This document shows, one piece after another, positions 1 to 6,356 of a stretch of 6,356 nt of DNA (its first letter is position 1; the number at the start of each line of letters is the position of its first letter). The notes beneath the pieces are model-generated. The model saw nothing but the letters and a program-made list of their open reading frames with translations. It made no database searches and was not told the DNA's origin. This stretch comes from Pseudomonadota bacterium. Its GTDB lineage: Bacteria; Pseudomonadota; Gammaproteobacteria; Burkholderiales; Sulfuriferulaceae. The position numbers were made by a program, and so were the translations under genes. Location: the NCBI GenBank assembly GCA_021794855.1, contig JAJYPZ010000077.1:1-6356 (forward strand), given 5' to 3'.

Positions 1-230
1 CAGCGTTGACCGGGTGGCCGGTAATGCCTGCCGGCACGCTGGGCTATGCCAAGGCGGAAGTGACGCTGGGCGGGGTCGATACGCGTGCGTTATCGTCTAA
101 AACGATGGAAAGCAAAACGGTGCCCGGCTTGTATTTTATCGGCGAAGTGGTCGATGTAACCGGCTGGCTGGGCGGTTATAATTTTCAATGGGCCTGGTCG
201 TCGGGCTGGGTGGCGGGGCAGTTTGCCTGA
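1..230 (+). CDS. C-terminal part of BaiN/YhiN (HI0933-like) family NAD(P)/FAD-dependent oxidoreductase (5' truncated by window edge)
   Basis: The reading frame is open from base 3 (base 1 falls within an incomplete codon) to a TGA at 228-230, giving about 75 C-terminal residues. The gene enters from outside the window, so the TTG at base 6 is not a real start. The residues match the C-terminal FAD-binding end of the HI0933-like flavoprotein family: a GGVDTR stretch, then KTMESK, then PGLYFIGEVVDVTGWLGGYN and QWAWSSGWVAG. In this family that segment closes the Rossmann FAD fold, and the GE.xDV.G..GGYN.Q.A..SG block contacts the flavin. Members are soluble cytoplasmic flavoproteins whose substrates are mostly unknown; the BaiN name comes from a bile-acid dehydroxylation context that need not apply here. 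The gene is convergent with the RND operon, and no functional link is evident. Family assignment is confident; the reaction is not assignable. Confidence 0.9.
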   Translation, partial: ALTGWPVMPAGTLGYAKAEVTLGGVDTRALSSKTMESKTVPGLYFIGEVVDVTGWLGGYNFQWAWSSGWVAGQFA

Positions 231-269
231 TCGCAGTTCCGGCAAATGCACCGTCAGTGCATGCGATCA
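228..269. repeat. Nested inverted repeat spanning the two convergent stop codons
   Basis: An outer arm TGATCGC (228-234) is complementary to GCGATCA (263-269). Inside it, a perfect 6-bp hairpin ATGCAC (246-251) / GTGCAT (257-262) has a CGTCA loop, and it stacks directly on the outer stem on the 3' side. The 5' side has an 11-base bulge (235-245). The TGA of the flavoprotein gene (228-230) and the TGA of the RND gene (complement of 267-269) sit at the two ends of the outer stem. A bidirectional transcription end for the two convergent genes is possible. Neither side carries a T-run, so it is not a canonical intrinsic terminator. Confidence 0.45.
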
Positions 270-3200
270 AGCCACGTCGCCGCGATCGAACAGATCGGCT
301 CGCTTGCCGAAACGCCCGTAACGCAGCGCCAGAGTCGGCAATACCAGCAGATTCAGTATCGTCGACGTCACGAGACCGCCGAGTATCACGAGCGCCATCG
401 GTCCCTCGATTTCGTTGCCGGGTTCGCCGCTCTGCAGGGCGAGCGGCAACAGTCCCAGGGCAGTCACGGCAGCGGTCATCAGGATAGGCGCCAACCGTTC
501 CGATGCGCCGAGGATTGCCGTCTCCAGTCCCCAAGCCAGACCGTCGATATTGACCAGATGCTCGTAATGCGAAATGAGCATGATGGAGTTGCGCAGCGTG
601 ATGCCGAACAAGGTCACGAAGCCGACCAGCGATCCCAGCGACAAGTCGCCGCCGGTTGCCAGTACGATCAGTACGCCGCCGACCAGCGCAAAAGGCAAAT
701 TAGCCATGACGAGCAGAAGCGCTCGCGCGCTTTTTAACGCCAGGAACAGCAACAGGACGATTCCCGTTGCCGCGATCAGCGAATTGATCAGCAAGTCGCG
801 GCGAGCTTGCGCCTGCGCTTCGGCATCGCCGGTAAATACCGCGTAAAAGCCTTTCGGCATGGCAATTTGCGTACGGATACGCCGTTGTGCGGCCTGTACA
901 AAAACGTTCAACGCCGTTCCGCTGACATTGGCGGTAACTGTTTGCAATCGTTGTCCGGCGCTATGTAAAACGGCGTAACGCCCGTCGGTTTCCGCAATAT
1001 CGGCCAACTGGCTGAGCGGGACGGTCGTCCCCTGGGCGTTGCGTAAAGGCAGCATACCGATTTGCGCAGGATTTTGTCTGGCGGCGGGCGTTAGCACCAC
1101 GGCTACATTGTAAATGTGATTACCTTCGAAGATCTGGGTCGCAATGACGCCTTCATAGGCTGTTCGGATTGCGTCCAGTACGTCGACCGGTTCGAATCCC
1201 CAGCGTGTCAACTGGTCCTGTTTGAGACGTATCGTCAATTGCGGCGTTCCTTGCGGCGACTGTACAGCGACGCCTCTCGCTCCAGGCACCTGATTCAATG
1301 CCTGAGCGACTTGCTGCGCCAGACTATCCAGCGTGTCGAGATTATTGCCGTAGATATTGACGACGACCTGAGCGGTATAGCCGGACAGGGTTTCTTCGAT
1401 ACGTTCGGCGAGGAAGGTTTTGGCGACGAAGGCCCATCCGGTGAAACCGGCCGTCGTCTTGCGTATTTGCGCCAATATTCGCGCCTGATCGTGCCCGTTC
1501 AGGCCGGGCTGGAGATCGACTTCGAATTCGCCTGCGTTCGTGCCGTATACATCGCTGGAATTATTGGCACGTCCGGCGCGTTGCGCCACCGAGCGGATGC
1601 CGGGAATTTTCAGTAAGGCGAGACTGACGCGTCGGCCGGTGTCCAGCGATTGCCGGAGCGAAGTTCCGGGTACGCCGCTCATGTGCAAAATGTAATGCCC
1701 TTCGCGCAGTTCGGGCAGAAAAGACGCGTCCAGAAAAGGCAAAACGGCCAGTGCGCAGACGACAGCGACAAGCAGCCCGGCAACCACCCGGTTCGAACGC
1801 CGTTCGATGCTCGCCAATAGCGGTCTATAGCGCGTTTTTAACGCTCCGATCAGCCGCGGCTCTTGCGGCTTGAGTCCTTTGCGCGCGAGCAGCAGGTAGG
1901 CCAGCGCGGGGGTCACGAATAACGCTACGGCAAGTGAGGACAGTATCGCCAGGATATACGTGATACCCAGCGGGGCAAACAGTTTGCCGGCGACACCCGA
2001 CAAGGTCAGCACCGGAAAAAATATCAGCGCGACGACAAAGGTCGCGTAAATCACCGCTCCACGGACTTCGACCGATGCCCGGATGACAACCAGCGCGGAG
2101 GAAATCGGCTGCGGCAAAAGCGAGTTTTCGCGCAGGCGCCGATAAATGTTTTCCACGTCGACGATGGCATCGTCCACAACTTCGCCCAGCGCAATCGCCA
2201 GCCCTCCCAGAGTCATGGTATTGAGGCTGATGCCGAAATGATGCAGAAAGATAATCGCTGTCAGCAGCGATAAGGGAATCGCCGTAGCGGAAATGAACGC
2301 CGTGCGCATATCGAACAGGAACAGATACAGCACGATTACGACCAGCACAGCTCCCAGCAACAGCGCAAAACGCAGATGGCCGATGGCGGAAGTAATAAAA
2401 TTGGCGGGACGGAACAAATCGGGATACAAGCGGATTCCATCGGCCTGCAATGCCGGTTTCATTTCTGCGAGTACCGTTTCGATCGCGTGCGTGACTGTCA
2501 TCGAGTCGGCGCCGTACTGTCCGTCTACCATGACGACGATACCGGGTTTACCCTCGACGGTCGCACCGCCAGCGGGCGGTTCCGGCGCGAGCGTTACCCG
2601 TCCGATGTCGCCCAGGCGAACGGTTGCGCCATTTTTTTGCAGTACCGCTACGTGCGCGAGCTGTTCGATCGAAGTGGTCTGTCCATCGGTCGAGAGCGTG
2701 ATGCGCTGATTCCGGTTTTCGATAAATCCGGCGCCGCGCACACCGCTCGCACGACGCGCCATACCCAGCACATCCTGTAACGATAAGCCGAGACGGATCA
2801 GTTTTTGCGGGTCGACCTGGATTTGATACTGTTTGATCTCGCCGCCGTATACGGTCACGGCGGCGACTCCCGGTATACCCAGGAGATCGGGTTTCAGCGT
2901 CCAGTCGGCAAACGTGCGCAAGGCCATCGGCGACAGCGTTGCCGATGTCAAACCGATGCCGAGTACGGTGCCGGTACTGCTGGTCAGCGGATTCATGACC
3001 GGCGCTTTCACGCCGTTGGGCAATTGCCCGGCCAGCGTATTCAGCTGTTCGGACACCAATTGCCGCGCCCGGTAGATATCGGTATCTTTGCCGAAGGTCA
3101 GCGTGATCATCGATAACCCCTGGATCGATGTGGAGCGCATCGATTCCATTCCCAGCGTACCGTTCAACGCGTTTTCGATCGGCTGGGTGACCAGTATTTC

Positions 3201-3383
3201 GACTTGTTCCGGCGACAAGCCGGGCGCTTCGGTCTGAATCACGATCAGAGGCGGGGCGAATTCGGGAAATACGTCCAGTCTGGACTGAAAGATCGTATAG
3301 ATGCCGTAGCCGAGCAACAGGCACGCCAGGGCGATAATTATTCCCCTGAAACGTACGGAAAAGCGAACGATGGCGGTCAGCAT
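267..3383 (-). CDS. Efflux RND transporter permease subunit, CzcA/CusA (heavy-metal efflux) branch
   Basis: This is the inner-membrane, proton-driven pump of the tripartite system. Its 1038 residues are the usual length for the family. The architecture is the full duplicated RND fold: TM1 (about 10-31), first periplasmic pore/docking half (about 32-335), TM2-TM6 (about 336-500), TM7 (about 532-550), second periplasmic half (about 551-860) and TM8-TM12 (about 864-1020). Recognisable family marks are DVFPEF (37-42), the TM4 block GEVVDDAIVDVEN (400-412) with acidic D404, D405, D409 and E411 as proton-relay candidates, LPFALVGG (896-903), GITLRNSIMLISHYEH (927-942) and SERLAPILMTAAVTALGLLP (961-980). 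The TM4 block lacks both the DFG..DGA of CzcA-type pumps and the form found in CusA. Judged by eye, the CusA pore methionine of the HMSG segment has a counterpart (M568), but the later Met position carries E664/T665. Metal versus other substrate is therefore undecided. The ATG is preceded by GGCGGA about 8 bases upstream, a weak but usable ribosome-binding site. It is the last gene of the operon, 29 bp after the adaptor stop. Confidence 0.93.
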   Translation of the reverse strand: MLTAIVRFSVRFRGIIIALACLLLGYGIYTIFQSRLDVFPEFAPPLIVIQTEAPGLSPEQVEILVTQPIENALNGTLGMESMRSTSIQGLSMITLTFGKDTDIYRARQLVSEQLNTLAGQLPNGVKAPVMNPLTSSTGTVLGIGLTSATLSPMALRTFADWTLKPDLLGIPGVAAVTVYGGEIKQYQIQVDPQKLIRLGLSLQDVLGMARRASGVRGAGFIENRNQRITLSTDGQTTSIEQLAHVAVLQKNGATVRLGDIGRVTLAPEPPAGGATVEGKPGIVVMVDGQYGADSMTVTHAIETVLAEMKPALQADGIRLYPDLFRPANFITSAIGHLRFALLLGAVLVVIVLYLFLFDMRTAFISATAIPLSLLTAIIFLHHFGISLNTMTLGGLAIALGEVVDDAIVDVENIYRRLRENSLLPQPISSALVVIRASVEVRGAVIYATFVVALIFFPVLTLSGVAGKLFAPLGITYILAILSSLAVALFVTPALAYLLLARKGLKPQEPRLIGALKTRYRPLLASIERRSNRVVAGLLVAVVCALAVLPFLDASFLPELREGHYILHMSGVPGTSLRQSLDTGRRVSLALLKIPGIRSVAQRAGRANNSSDVYGTNAGEFEVDLQPGLNGHDQARILAQIRKTTAGFTGWAFVAKTFLAERIEETLSGYTAQVVVNIYGNNLDTLDSLAQQVAQALNQVPGARGVAVQSPQGTPQLTIRLKQDQLTRWGFEPVDVLDAIRTAYEGVIATQIFEGNHIYNVAVVLTPAARQNPAQIGMLPLRNAQGTTVPLSQLADIAETDGRYAVLHSAGQRLQTVTANVSGTALNVFVQAAQRRIRTQIAMPKGFYAVFTGDAEAQAQARRDLLINSLIAATGIVLLLFLALKSARALLLVMANLPFALVGGVLIVLATGGDLSLGSLVGFVTLFGITLRNSIMLISHYEHLVNIDGLAWGLETAILGASERLAPILMTAAVTALGLLPLALQSGEPGNEIEGPMALVILGGLVTSTILNLLVLPTLALRYGRFGKRADLFDRGDVA

Positions 3384-3412
3384 GCTAACGATCCGCCGAC
3401 AGAATGGGAGCG

Positions 3413-4477
3413 TTAATCGTCATCGTCGCCTTCTTCGCCGGTTTTGATTTGCGCGCGGAATTCCTCCGAGAGCAAAAGCTGAGCGCCGTGGACGACGATC
3501 GTATCGCCGGGTTTGAATTCCTGCGTTACATAAAAACCATTGTTTCCGGGTGATTGCTGCGGTACGGCCCGTCGCGCAAAACGATCCTTATCCAGTTGGA
3601 TATAGACCCAGGGTTGGCCGCCGTACCAGACCAGTGCGCCGGACGGGATGAATAAGGACTGCCGCTGCGAATTTTCAATCGGGAGGAATGCAACGATGCG
3701 CGTATTGGCCGGTATAGCCGTATCGGCGCAATAAAAATAACCGCGTCCCGGTATGACCGGATCGGATTGAGGCGCGGCTGCAACGAGAGTCGCGGCGATG
3801 CGCTGCCGGTTATATGCGGAAACGCGGATTACCGTTGGTGGCGTCAGGTTTTCGCCCAGTGGCAGGATAATAGTCAGCAACGTTTTTTCGCGTTTCAATA
3901 AGGCGTTAAACGATTTTGAAGAGGAGGTCAGGGTTCGGTCCGCCAGTTTCTTGCCGAATTGCTGGGTTATCGCGGCACGAAGATCGGTTTCGTTCAAGGC
4001 GGCGGATTCGGCTTTTGCCCGGTCGGCGGTGGCGGCAGCCTGTGCCGTTTGCACCGCTTTCAAGGAAACGTTCCGGTTGTCGGCATATAAAGTCCGGTTG
4101 CGTTCGTATTCGGCCTGAGAGGCGGCGGCGGTCGCCCTGGCGGTCGCCGATGCGCCGACCGCGGCTGCGAAACGGCTGCGATAATCGATCAGTGGTAGCA
4201 GATCGACGGCGCTGCCATAGGCGATAATTTCCTGACGATAATTGACCGGCGCCAACCGGGCAGTCCGAATCCCGCTCTGTAATTGAGCAGCAGCGTTGAC
4301 TGTCACGACCGGCATGCCGTTCGTTTGGGCCATACCGGTGTTTGAGGTGGCGGACTGTTTTTCGTCGTTATCTTTCTGCCCGTTCAGAAAAATTTTGCCG
4401 CCGAGTGCGGAAAGTATGGCTGTAACGATCAGCAATCCTGTTACCGCGACAAATTTAATATTACGTTTGTATTTCAT
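3413..4477 (-). CDS. Efflux RND transporter periplasmic adaptor subunit (membrane fusion protein, HlyD/CusB-like)
   Basis: This protein should bridge the RND pump and the outer-membrane channel in the periplasm. Of its 354 residues, a basic N-terminus (MKYKRN) and one hydrophobic segment (about 8-31, no lipobox) give a signal anchor. A polar linker follows (32-55). The adaptor body starts at PVVTVNAAAQLQSGIRT (56-72), then a short first half of the barrel-sandwich domain (about 78-100). An Ala/Gln-rich alpha-hairpin (about 101-175) includes the family-typical EYERNRTLYADNRNVSLKAV (123-142). A beta-barrel (about 198-270) and a C-terminal membrane-proximal domain (about 274-335: IPSGALVWYGGQPWVYI, then FKPGDTIVVHGAQLLLSEEF) complete it. 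The tail ends in an acidic TGEEGDDDD. The hairpin and sandwich parts are shorter and less typical than in CusB or AcrA. The start ATG overlaps the stop of the upstream gene as ATGA, implying translational coupling; AAAGGA lies rather far upstream. The role is secure from family and position; the substrate is not. Confidence 0.9.
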   Translation of the reverse strand: MKYKRNIKFVAVTGLLIVTAILSALGGKIFLNGQKDNDEKQSATSNTGMAQTNGMPVVTVNAAAQLQSGIRTARLAPVNYRQEIIAYGSAVDLLPLIDYRSRFAAAVGASATARATAAASQAEYERNRTLYADNRNVSLKAVQTAQAAATADRAKAESAALNETDLRAAITQQFGKKLADRTLTSSSKSFNALLKREKTLLTIILPLGENLTPPTVIRVSAYNRQRIAATLVAAAPQSDPVIPGRGYFYCADTAIPANTRIVAFLPIENSQRQSLFIPSGALVWYGGQPWVYIQLDKDRFARRAVPQQSPGNNGFYVTQEFKPGDTIVVHGAQLLLSEEFRAQIKTGEEGDDDD

Positions 4478-5928
4478 GGCCTGGAACGTCCTTTGTTCGA
4501 AACCGCGTTAAGTCCGGCGAGTGGCAGGGGATGCTGGATGGCATCTTGTAATGTGCCTATAGCTTGTTGGACTTGCATTAATGCTTGTTCGCGGGCCAAG
4601 CGGCTGATATCGAAGGTTTGCTGCGCCAGTGCAAGCGCCAGGCGGTCCGTTTCTCCGGCGGCAAAGGTCCGCTGTGCCGAAACAAACTGTATGGCTTGAG
4701 CCGCTACCGCAGCATCGGTCTGCTTGAAGATTTTGACGGCGGCACGATAATTGGCCAGCGCGCTGTCGGTTTCGCCGAAGGCCCGGGCCTGCAACATTTT
4801 CACCTGCGACTCCGCTTCTGCGCGTTTCGCTTCGGCTTGCGCAATCTGGCCTTGATGCCGGTTAAAAACAGGGAGGGTAATTCCAGATGCGCCGAAAGAG
4901 ATCTGTTTTTCGCTCTCAACCCAGGCATAGCCCGGATCCAGATGTATGTCGGGATACTGGTTGGCGATTTCCAGTTGTAAGGCGGCCTGACTTGCCTGGT
5001 ATCGTGCCAGGGCTGCGAGGATGTCGGCCCGATTGAGTGCTGCCAGACGGTGGGCTGTCGCGATGTCGATTTCGGGGCAGCCGTGTTTAAAGGCAGCGAA
5101 ATCGAATTTGATGCCGTGTAATGCGTTCGACGGGATGCCGATCGCTGCCGCCAATTGCAGTCGCGCCTCGGTTAACTGTTTTCGAACTTTTGCCAGGTCG
5201 GCGCGATTACGCATCAGCGTGATAACCGCGAGGTTAGCGTCTGGCGCCGAGGCTTCGCCTGCTTCCGTTCTTCGGTTCAAAATGGCTGCGATACTGTTTT
5301 GCGTATCCGTAATTTGCGCTAGAACCGATTCCTCCCGGGCCAGAAAAAACAGGGCGACTAATTGCATGCGGACCTTGGCACCGACTTGCCAGGCAACGTT
5401 GCCGATATCGAATACGGCAGCGCTCGACAACTGTTCGGCTTGTGCTATGCGATACCCGCGTTTTCCGGCGGTTTCGAGAGGAATGTCGAGACCCAGACCA
5501 AAGGTCCAGGGCGATTGCCCTATCGTCCATGGCGAAGCAGGCGTATATTGGAACGGCAGGGAAAGCACAGGGTTGGGTTTTTGGCCGGCGGTTGTGACCG
5601 AGGCCTTGGTTGATCCCCATTTTGTTCTGGCTATATCCAGATCGGGGTTATAATAATATGCGGCAAGCGTAAGTGTAGTTAAATCCCAGGTTCGCAGCGG
5701 CCATGCCATCGTTTTTTGTTGGGAATGGGCATCGATGTAATGTTCAAGCTGTGGATTGTCGAGCGTACGAGATTCATAGATTTGTGTTGTCGCGGAAAGA
5801 TCCAGCGGGCGATCGTGATAGCTTGCGCATCCTGTGAGCATTGAAACGATCACCCCCGGCAGGATTTTTGTAAACGCGAACGATTTCAAATCTGGACTGT
5901 AAATTGGAATGGTTCGACAGTGTAGCAT
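4474..5928 (-). CDS. TolC/CzcC-family outer-membrane efflux lipoprotein
   Basis: This is the outer-membrane exit duct of the efflux complex, first gene of the operon. With the ATG at 5928 it has 484 residues. A hydrophobic stretch (about 17-32, FAFTKILPGVIVSM) ends in the lipobox LTGC, so Cys34 should be acylated, as in CusC-type channels. Two outer-membrane-efflux repeats follow (about 86-265 and 292-470), each with long heptad-like amphipathic helices. The first includes YYYNPDLDIAR (91-101), KPNPVLSLPF and LDIPLETAGKRGYRIAQAEQ; the second includes RADILAALARYQASQAAL, QYPDIHLDPGYAW and LPVFNRHQGQIAQAEAKRAE. Start choice is uncertain. The frame is open up to an ATG at 6150, but that would run 80 bp into the divergent gene and bury the signal peptide. 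Besides 5928, a TTG at 5889 would give a textbook 20-residue lipoprotein signal (M-K-S-F...). No candidate has a good ribosome-binding site. The 3' end overlaps the adaptor start by 4 bases (ATGA). Confidence 0.88.
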   Translation of the reverse strand: MLHCRTIPIYSPDLKSFAFTKILPGVIVSMLTGCASYHDRPLDLSATTQIYESRTLDNPQLEHYIDAHSQQKTMAWPLRTWDLTTLTLAAYYYNPDLDIARTKWGSTKASVTTAGQKPNPVLSLPFQYTPASPWTIGQSPWTFGLGLDIPLETAGKRGYRIAQAEQLSSAAVFDIGNVAWQVGAKVRMQLVALFFLAREESVLAQITDTQNSIAAILNRRTEAGEASAPDANLAVITLMRNRADLAKVRKQLTEARLQLAAAIGIPSNALHGIKFDFAAFKHGCPEIDIATAHRLAALNRADILAALARYQASQAALQLEIANQYPDIHLDPGYAWVESEKQISFGASGITLPVFNRHQGQIAQAEAKRAEAESQVKMLQARAFGETDSALANYRAAVKIFKQTDAAVAAQAIQFVSAQRTFAAGETDRLALALAQQTFDISRLAREQALMQVQQAIGTLQDAIQHPLPLAGLNAVSNKGRSRP

Positions 5929-5938
5929 TGCAGCTGGG

Positions 5939-5966
5939 CTAATCTCAAATAATGTTCGCAAGTCAA
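5939..5966 (-). promoter_or_regulatory. Candidate promoter of the RND efflux operon
   Basis: Read on the minus strand, TTGACT (5966-5961, five of six bases of the -35 consensus) is followed after a 16-base spacer by GATTAG (5944-5939). The latter is preceded by TGA and so resembles an extended -10. The -10 match is only three of six. If used, transcription would begin around 5932, leaving almost no leader before the ATG at 5928 and about 40 bases before the TTG at 5889. Assigned by eye only. Confidence 0.25.
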
Positions 5967-5988
5967 CGATGGTTTGTTTGTTCCGGTT

Positions 5989-6016
5989 TTGCACGATAGA
6001 CTGTACAAGAAATAGT
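5989..6016 (+). promoter_or_regulatory. Weak candidate promoter of the divergent sensor-like gene
   Basis: TTGCAC (5989-5994) and AATAGT (6011-6016) are separated by 16 bases and lie 55 bases upstream of the ATG at 6071. Matches to the sigma-70 consensus are modest (about three and four of six). Position between two divergent genes is the main support. Confidence 0.15.
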
Positions 6017-6035
6017 TTTCCAGACTCTATTATTT

Positions 6036-6057
6036 GGATCGGTTCGTAACCGAATCC
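6036..6057. promoter_or_regulatory. Imperfect palindrome in the divergent intergenic region (possible operator)
   Basis: The 22-base sequence has perfect inner arms CGGTT (6040-6044) and AACCG (6048-6052) around a CGT centre. Outer arms GGAT (6036-6039) and ATCC (6054-6057) match, with one unpaired A at 6053. It lies 13 bases before the ATG of the plus-strand sensor-like gene and about 70 bases upstream of the candidate RND promoter. It could be a repressor or activator site, or an RNA hairpin near the ribosome-binding site. No known operator family is recognised. Confidence 0.3.
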
Positions 6058-6070
6058 GGCTGAATTTATC

Positions 6071-6356
6071 ATGAGCGAATCCGCAACCAGTTTGACTGTA
6101 CCTTTACGCATCCCTGCGTTATTAGGTATGGCAGCAAGTTTGATGGGCATTACAATAATGTTCGGCTGGTTGCTGCATATTCGGGAAATAGTTCAATTCA
6201 ATGTTGGAAATGTGCCGATGGTTTTTAATGCGGCCCTCTGCTTTTTTCTTAGCGGAATGGCGCTAGCGTTGCCCGGACTCGTGGGGAAGCCGAAACCGGT
6301 CTTGCAGGAAAGAGTCGGCATTTTCATCTTTGTTTTTTCCGTTGCGATTTTATTTG
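6071..6356 (+). CDS. N-terminus of a multi-pass membrane protein, probably a sensor (histidine kinase or PAS/GGDEF type); 3' truncated by window edge
   Basis: The frame is open from an ATG at 6071 to the window end with no stop, giving 95 residues; an in-frame TAA at 6047-6049 rules out a longer upstream extension. The product starts MSESATSLTVPLRIPALLG. It then shows hydrophobic segments at about 14-35 (GMAASLMGITIMFGWLL), 49-70 (PMVFNAALCFFLSGMALALP) and 82 onward (VGIFIFVFSVAILF), separated by short polar loops. The block VPMVFNAALCFFLSGMAL resembles a motif I associate with the membrane-embedded N-terminus of proteobacterial sensor histidine kinases and PAS/GGDEF proteins. The cytoplasmic output domain lies beyond the window, so kinase versus cyclase cannot be told. 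No clear ribosome-binding site precedes the ATG. It is divergent from the RND operon, with 142 bp between the starts. That allows shared control, but nothing shows it regulates the pump. Confidence 0.7.
   Translation, partial: MSESATSLTVPLRIPALLGMAASLMGITIMFGWLLHIREIVQFNVGNVPMVFNAALCFFLSGMALALPGLVGKPKPVLQERVGIFIFVFSVAILF

Noticed and set aside
228..269. Canonical rho-independent terminator
   Set aside because: The hairpin is present but no T-run follows it on either strand, so it is listed only as an inverted repeat.
1116..1616. 166-codon open frame on the plus strand
   Set aside because: It is antisense to the second periplasmic half of the RND pump, which is clearly the coding strand; no domain or ribosome-binding site supports it.
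2548..3324. 258-codon minus-strand frame in another register inside the pump gene
   Set aside because: Its Arg- and Asp-rich composition and complete overlap with the conserved RND frame mark it as an out-of-frame shadow.
267..3383. Firm assignment of the pump as copper/silver (cusA) or cobalt/zinc/cadmium (czcA)
   Set aside because: The TM4 block and pore positions match neither group clearly, so no gene symbol was given.
5021..5653. 210-codon open frame on the plus strand
   Set aside because: It lies wholly antisense to the conserved outer-membrane channel gene, and its translation is Arg/Ala/Ser-rich with no recognisable domain, as expected for a shadow frame.
5929..6150. N-terminal extension of the outer-membrane lipoprotein to the ATG at 6150
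   Set aside because: It would place 107 residues before the lipobox Cys, has no ribosome-binding site, and overlaps the start of the divergent membrane-protein gene.

Overview
The window is a stretch of bacterial chromosome, very probably from a gammaproteobacterium. A methanotroph-like lineage is possible, but only by general resemblance of the proteins. It holds no RNA genes, mobile elements or CRISPR array that I can see. About 85 % is taken up by one minus-strand operon for a tripartite RND (resistance-nodulation-division) efflux system. It is flanked by two partial plus-strand genes, one cut by each window edge.

Layout. Positions 1-230 (+) are the last ~75 codons of a BaiN/YhiN (HI0933-like) flavoprotein. 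It converges on the RND operon across a 36-bp gap that contains a nested inverted repeat. The operon is read right to left: an outer-membrane TolC/CzcC-type lipoprotein (about 5928-4474), a periplasmic adaptor (4477-3413, sharing an ATGA stop/start overlap with the previous gene), and the inner-membrane RND pump (3383-267, 29 bp after the adaptor stop). To the right lies a short divergent promoter region (5929-6070). From 6071 an open plus-strand frame runs off the window end. It encodes a multi-pass membrane N-terminus typical of membrane sensor proteins (histidine kinase or GGDEF/PAS type).

How it works together. The three operon products are expected to form one channel spanning both membranes: the RND trimer uses proton influx to load substrate, the adaptor bridges the periplasm, and the outer-membrane lipoprotein trimer provides the exit. 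The pump belongs to the heavy-metal-efflux/CzcA-CusA branch by overall sequence. However, its TM4 signature and pore positions match neither classic CzcA nor classic CusA, so the substrate is left open.

Nothing here amounts to a new system. The points most worth a second look are the unusual TM4 proton-relay signature, the short and divergent adaptor with an acidic tail, the true start of the outer-membrane lipoprotein (the longest frame would run 80 bp into the divergent gene), and two dyad-symmetric sequences in the intergenic gaps.
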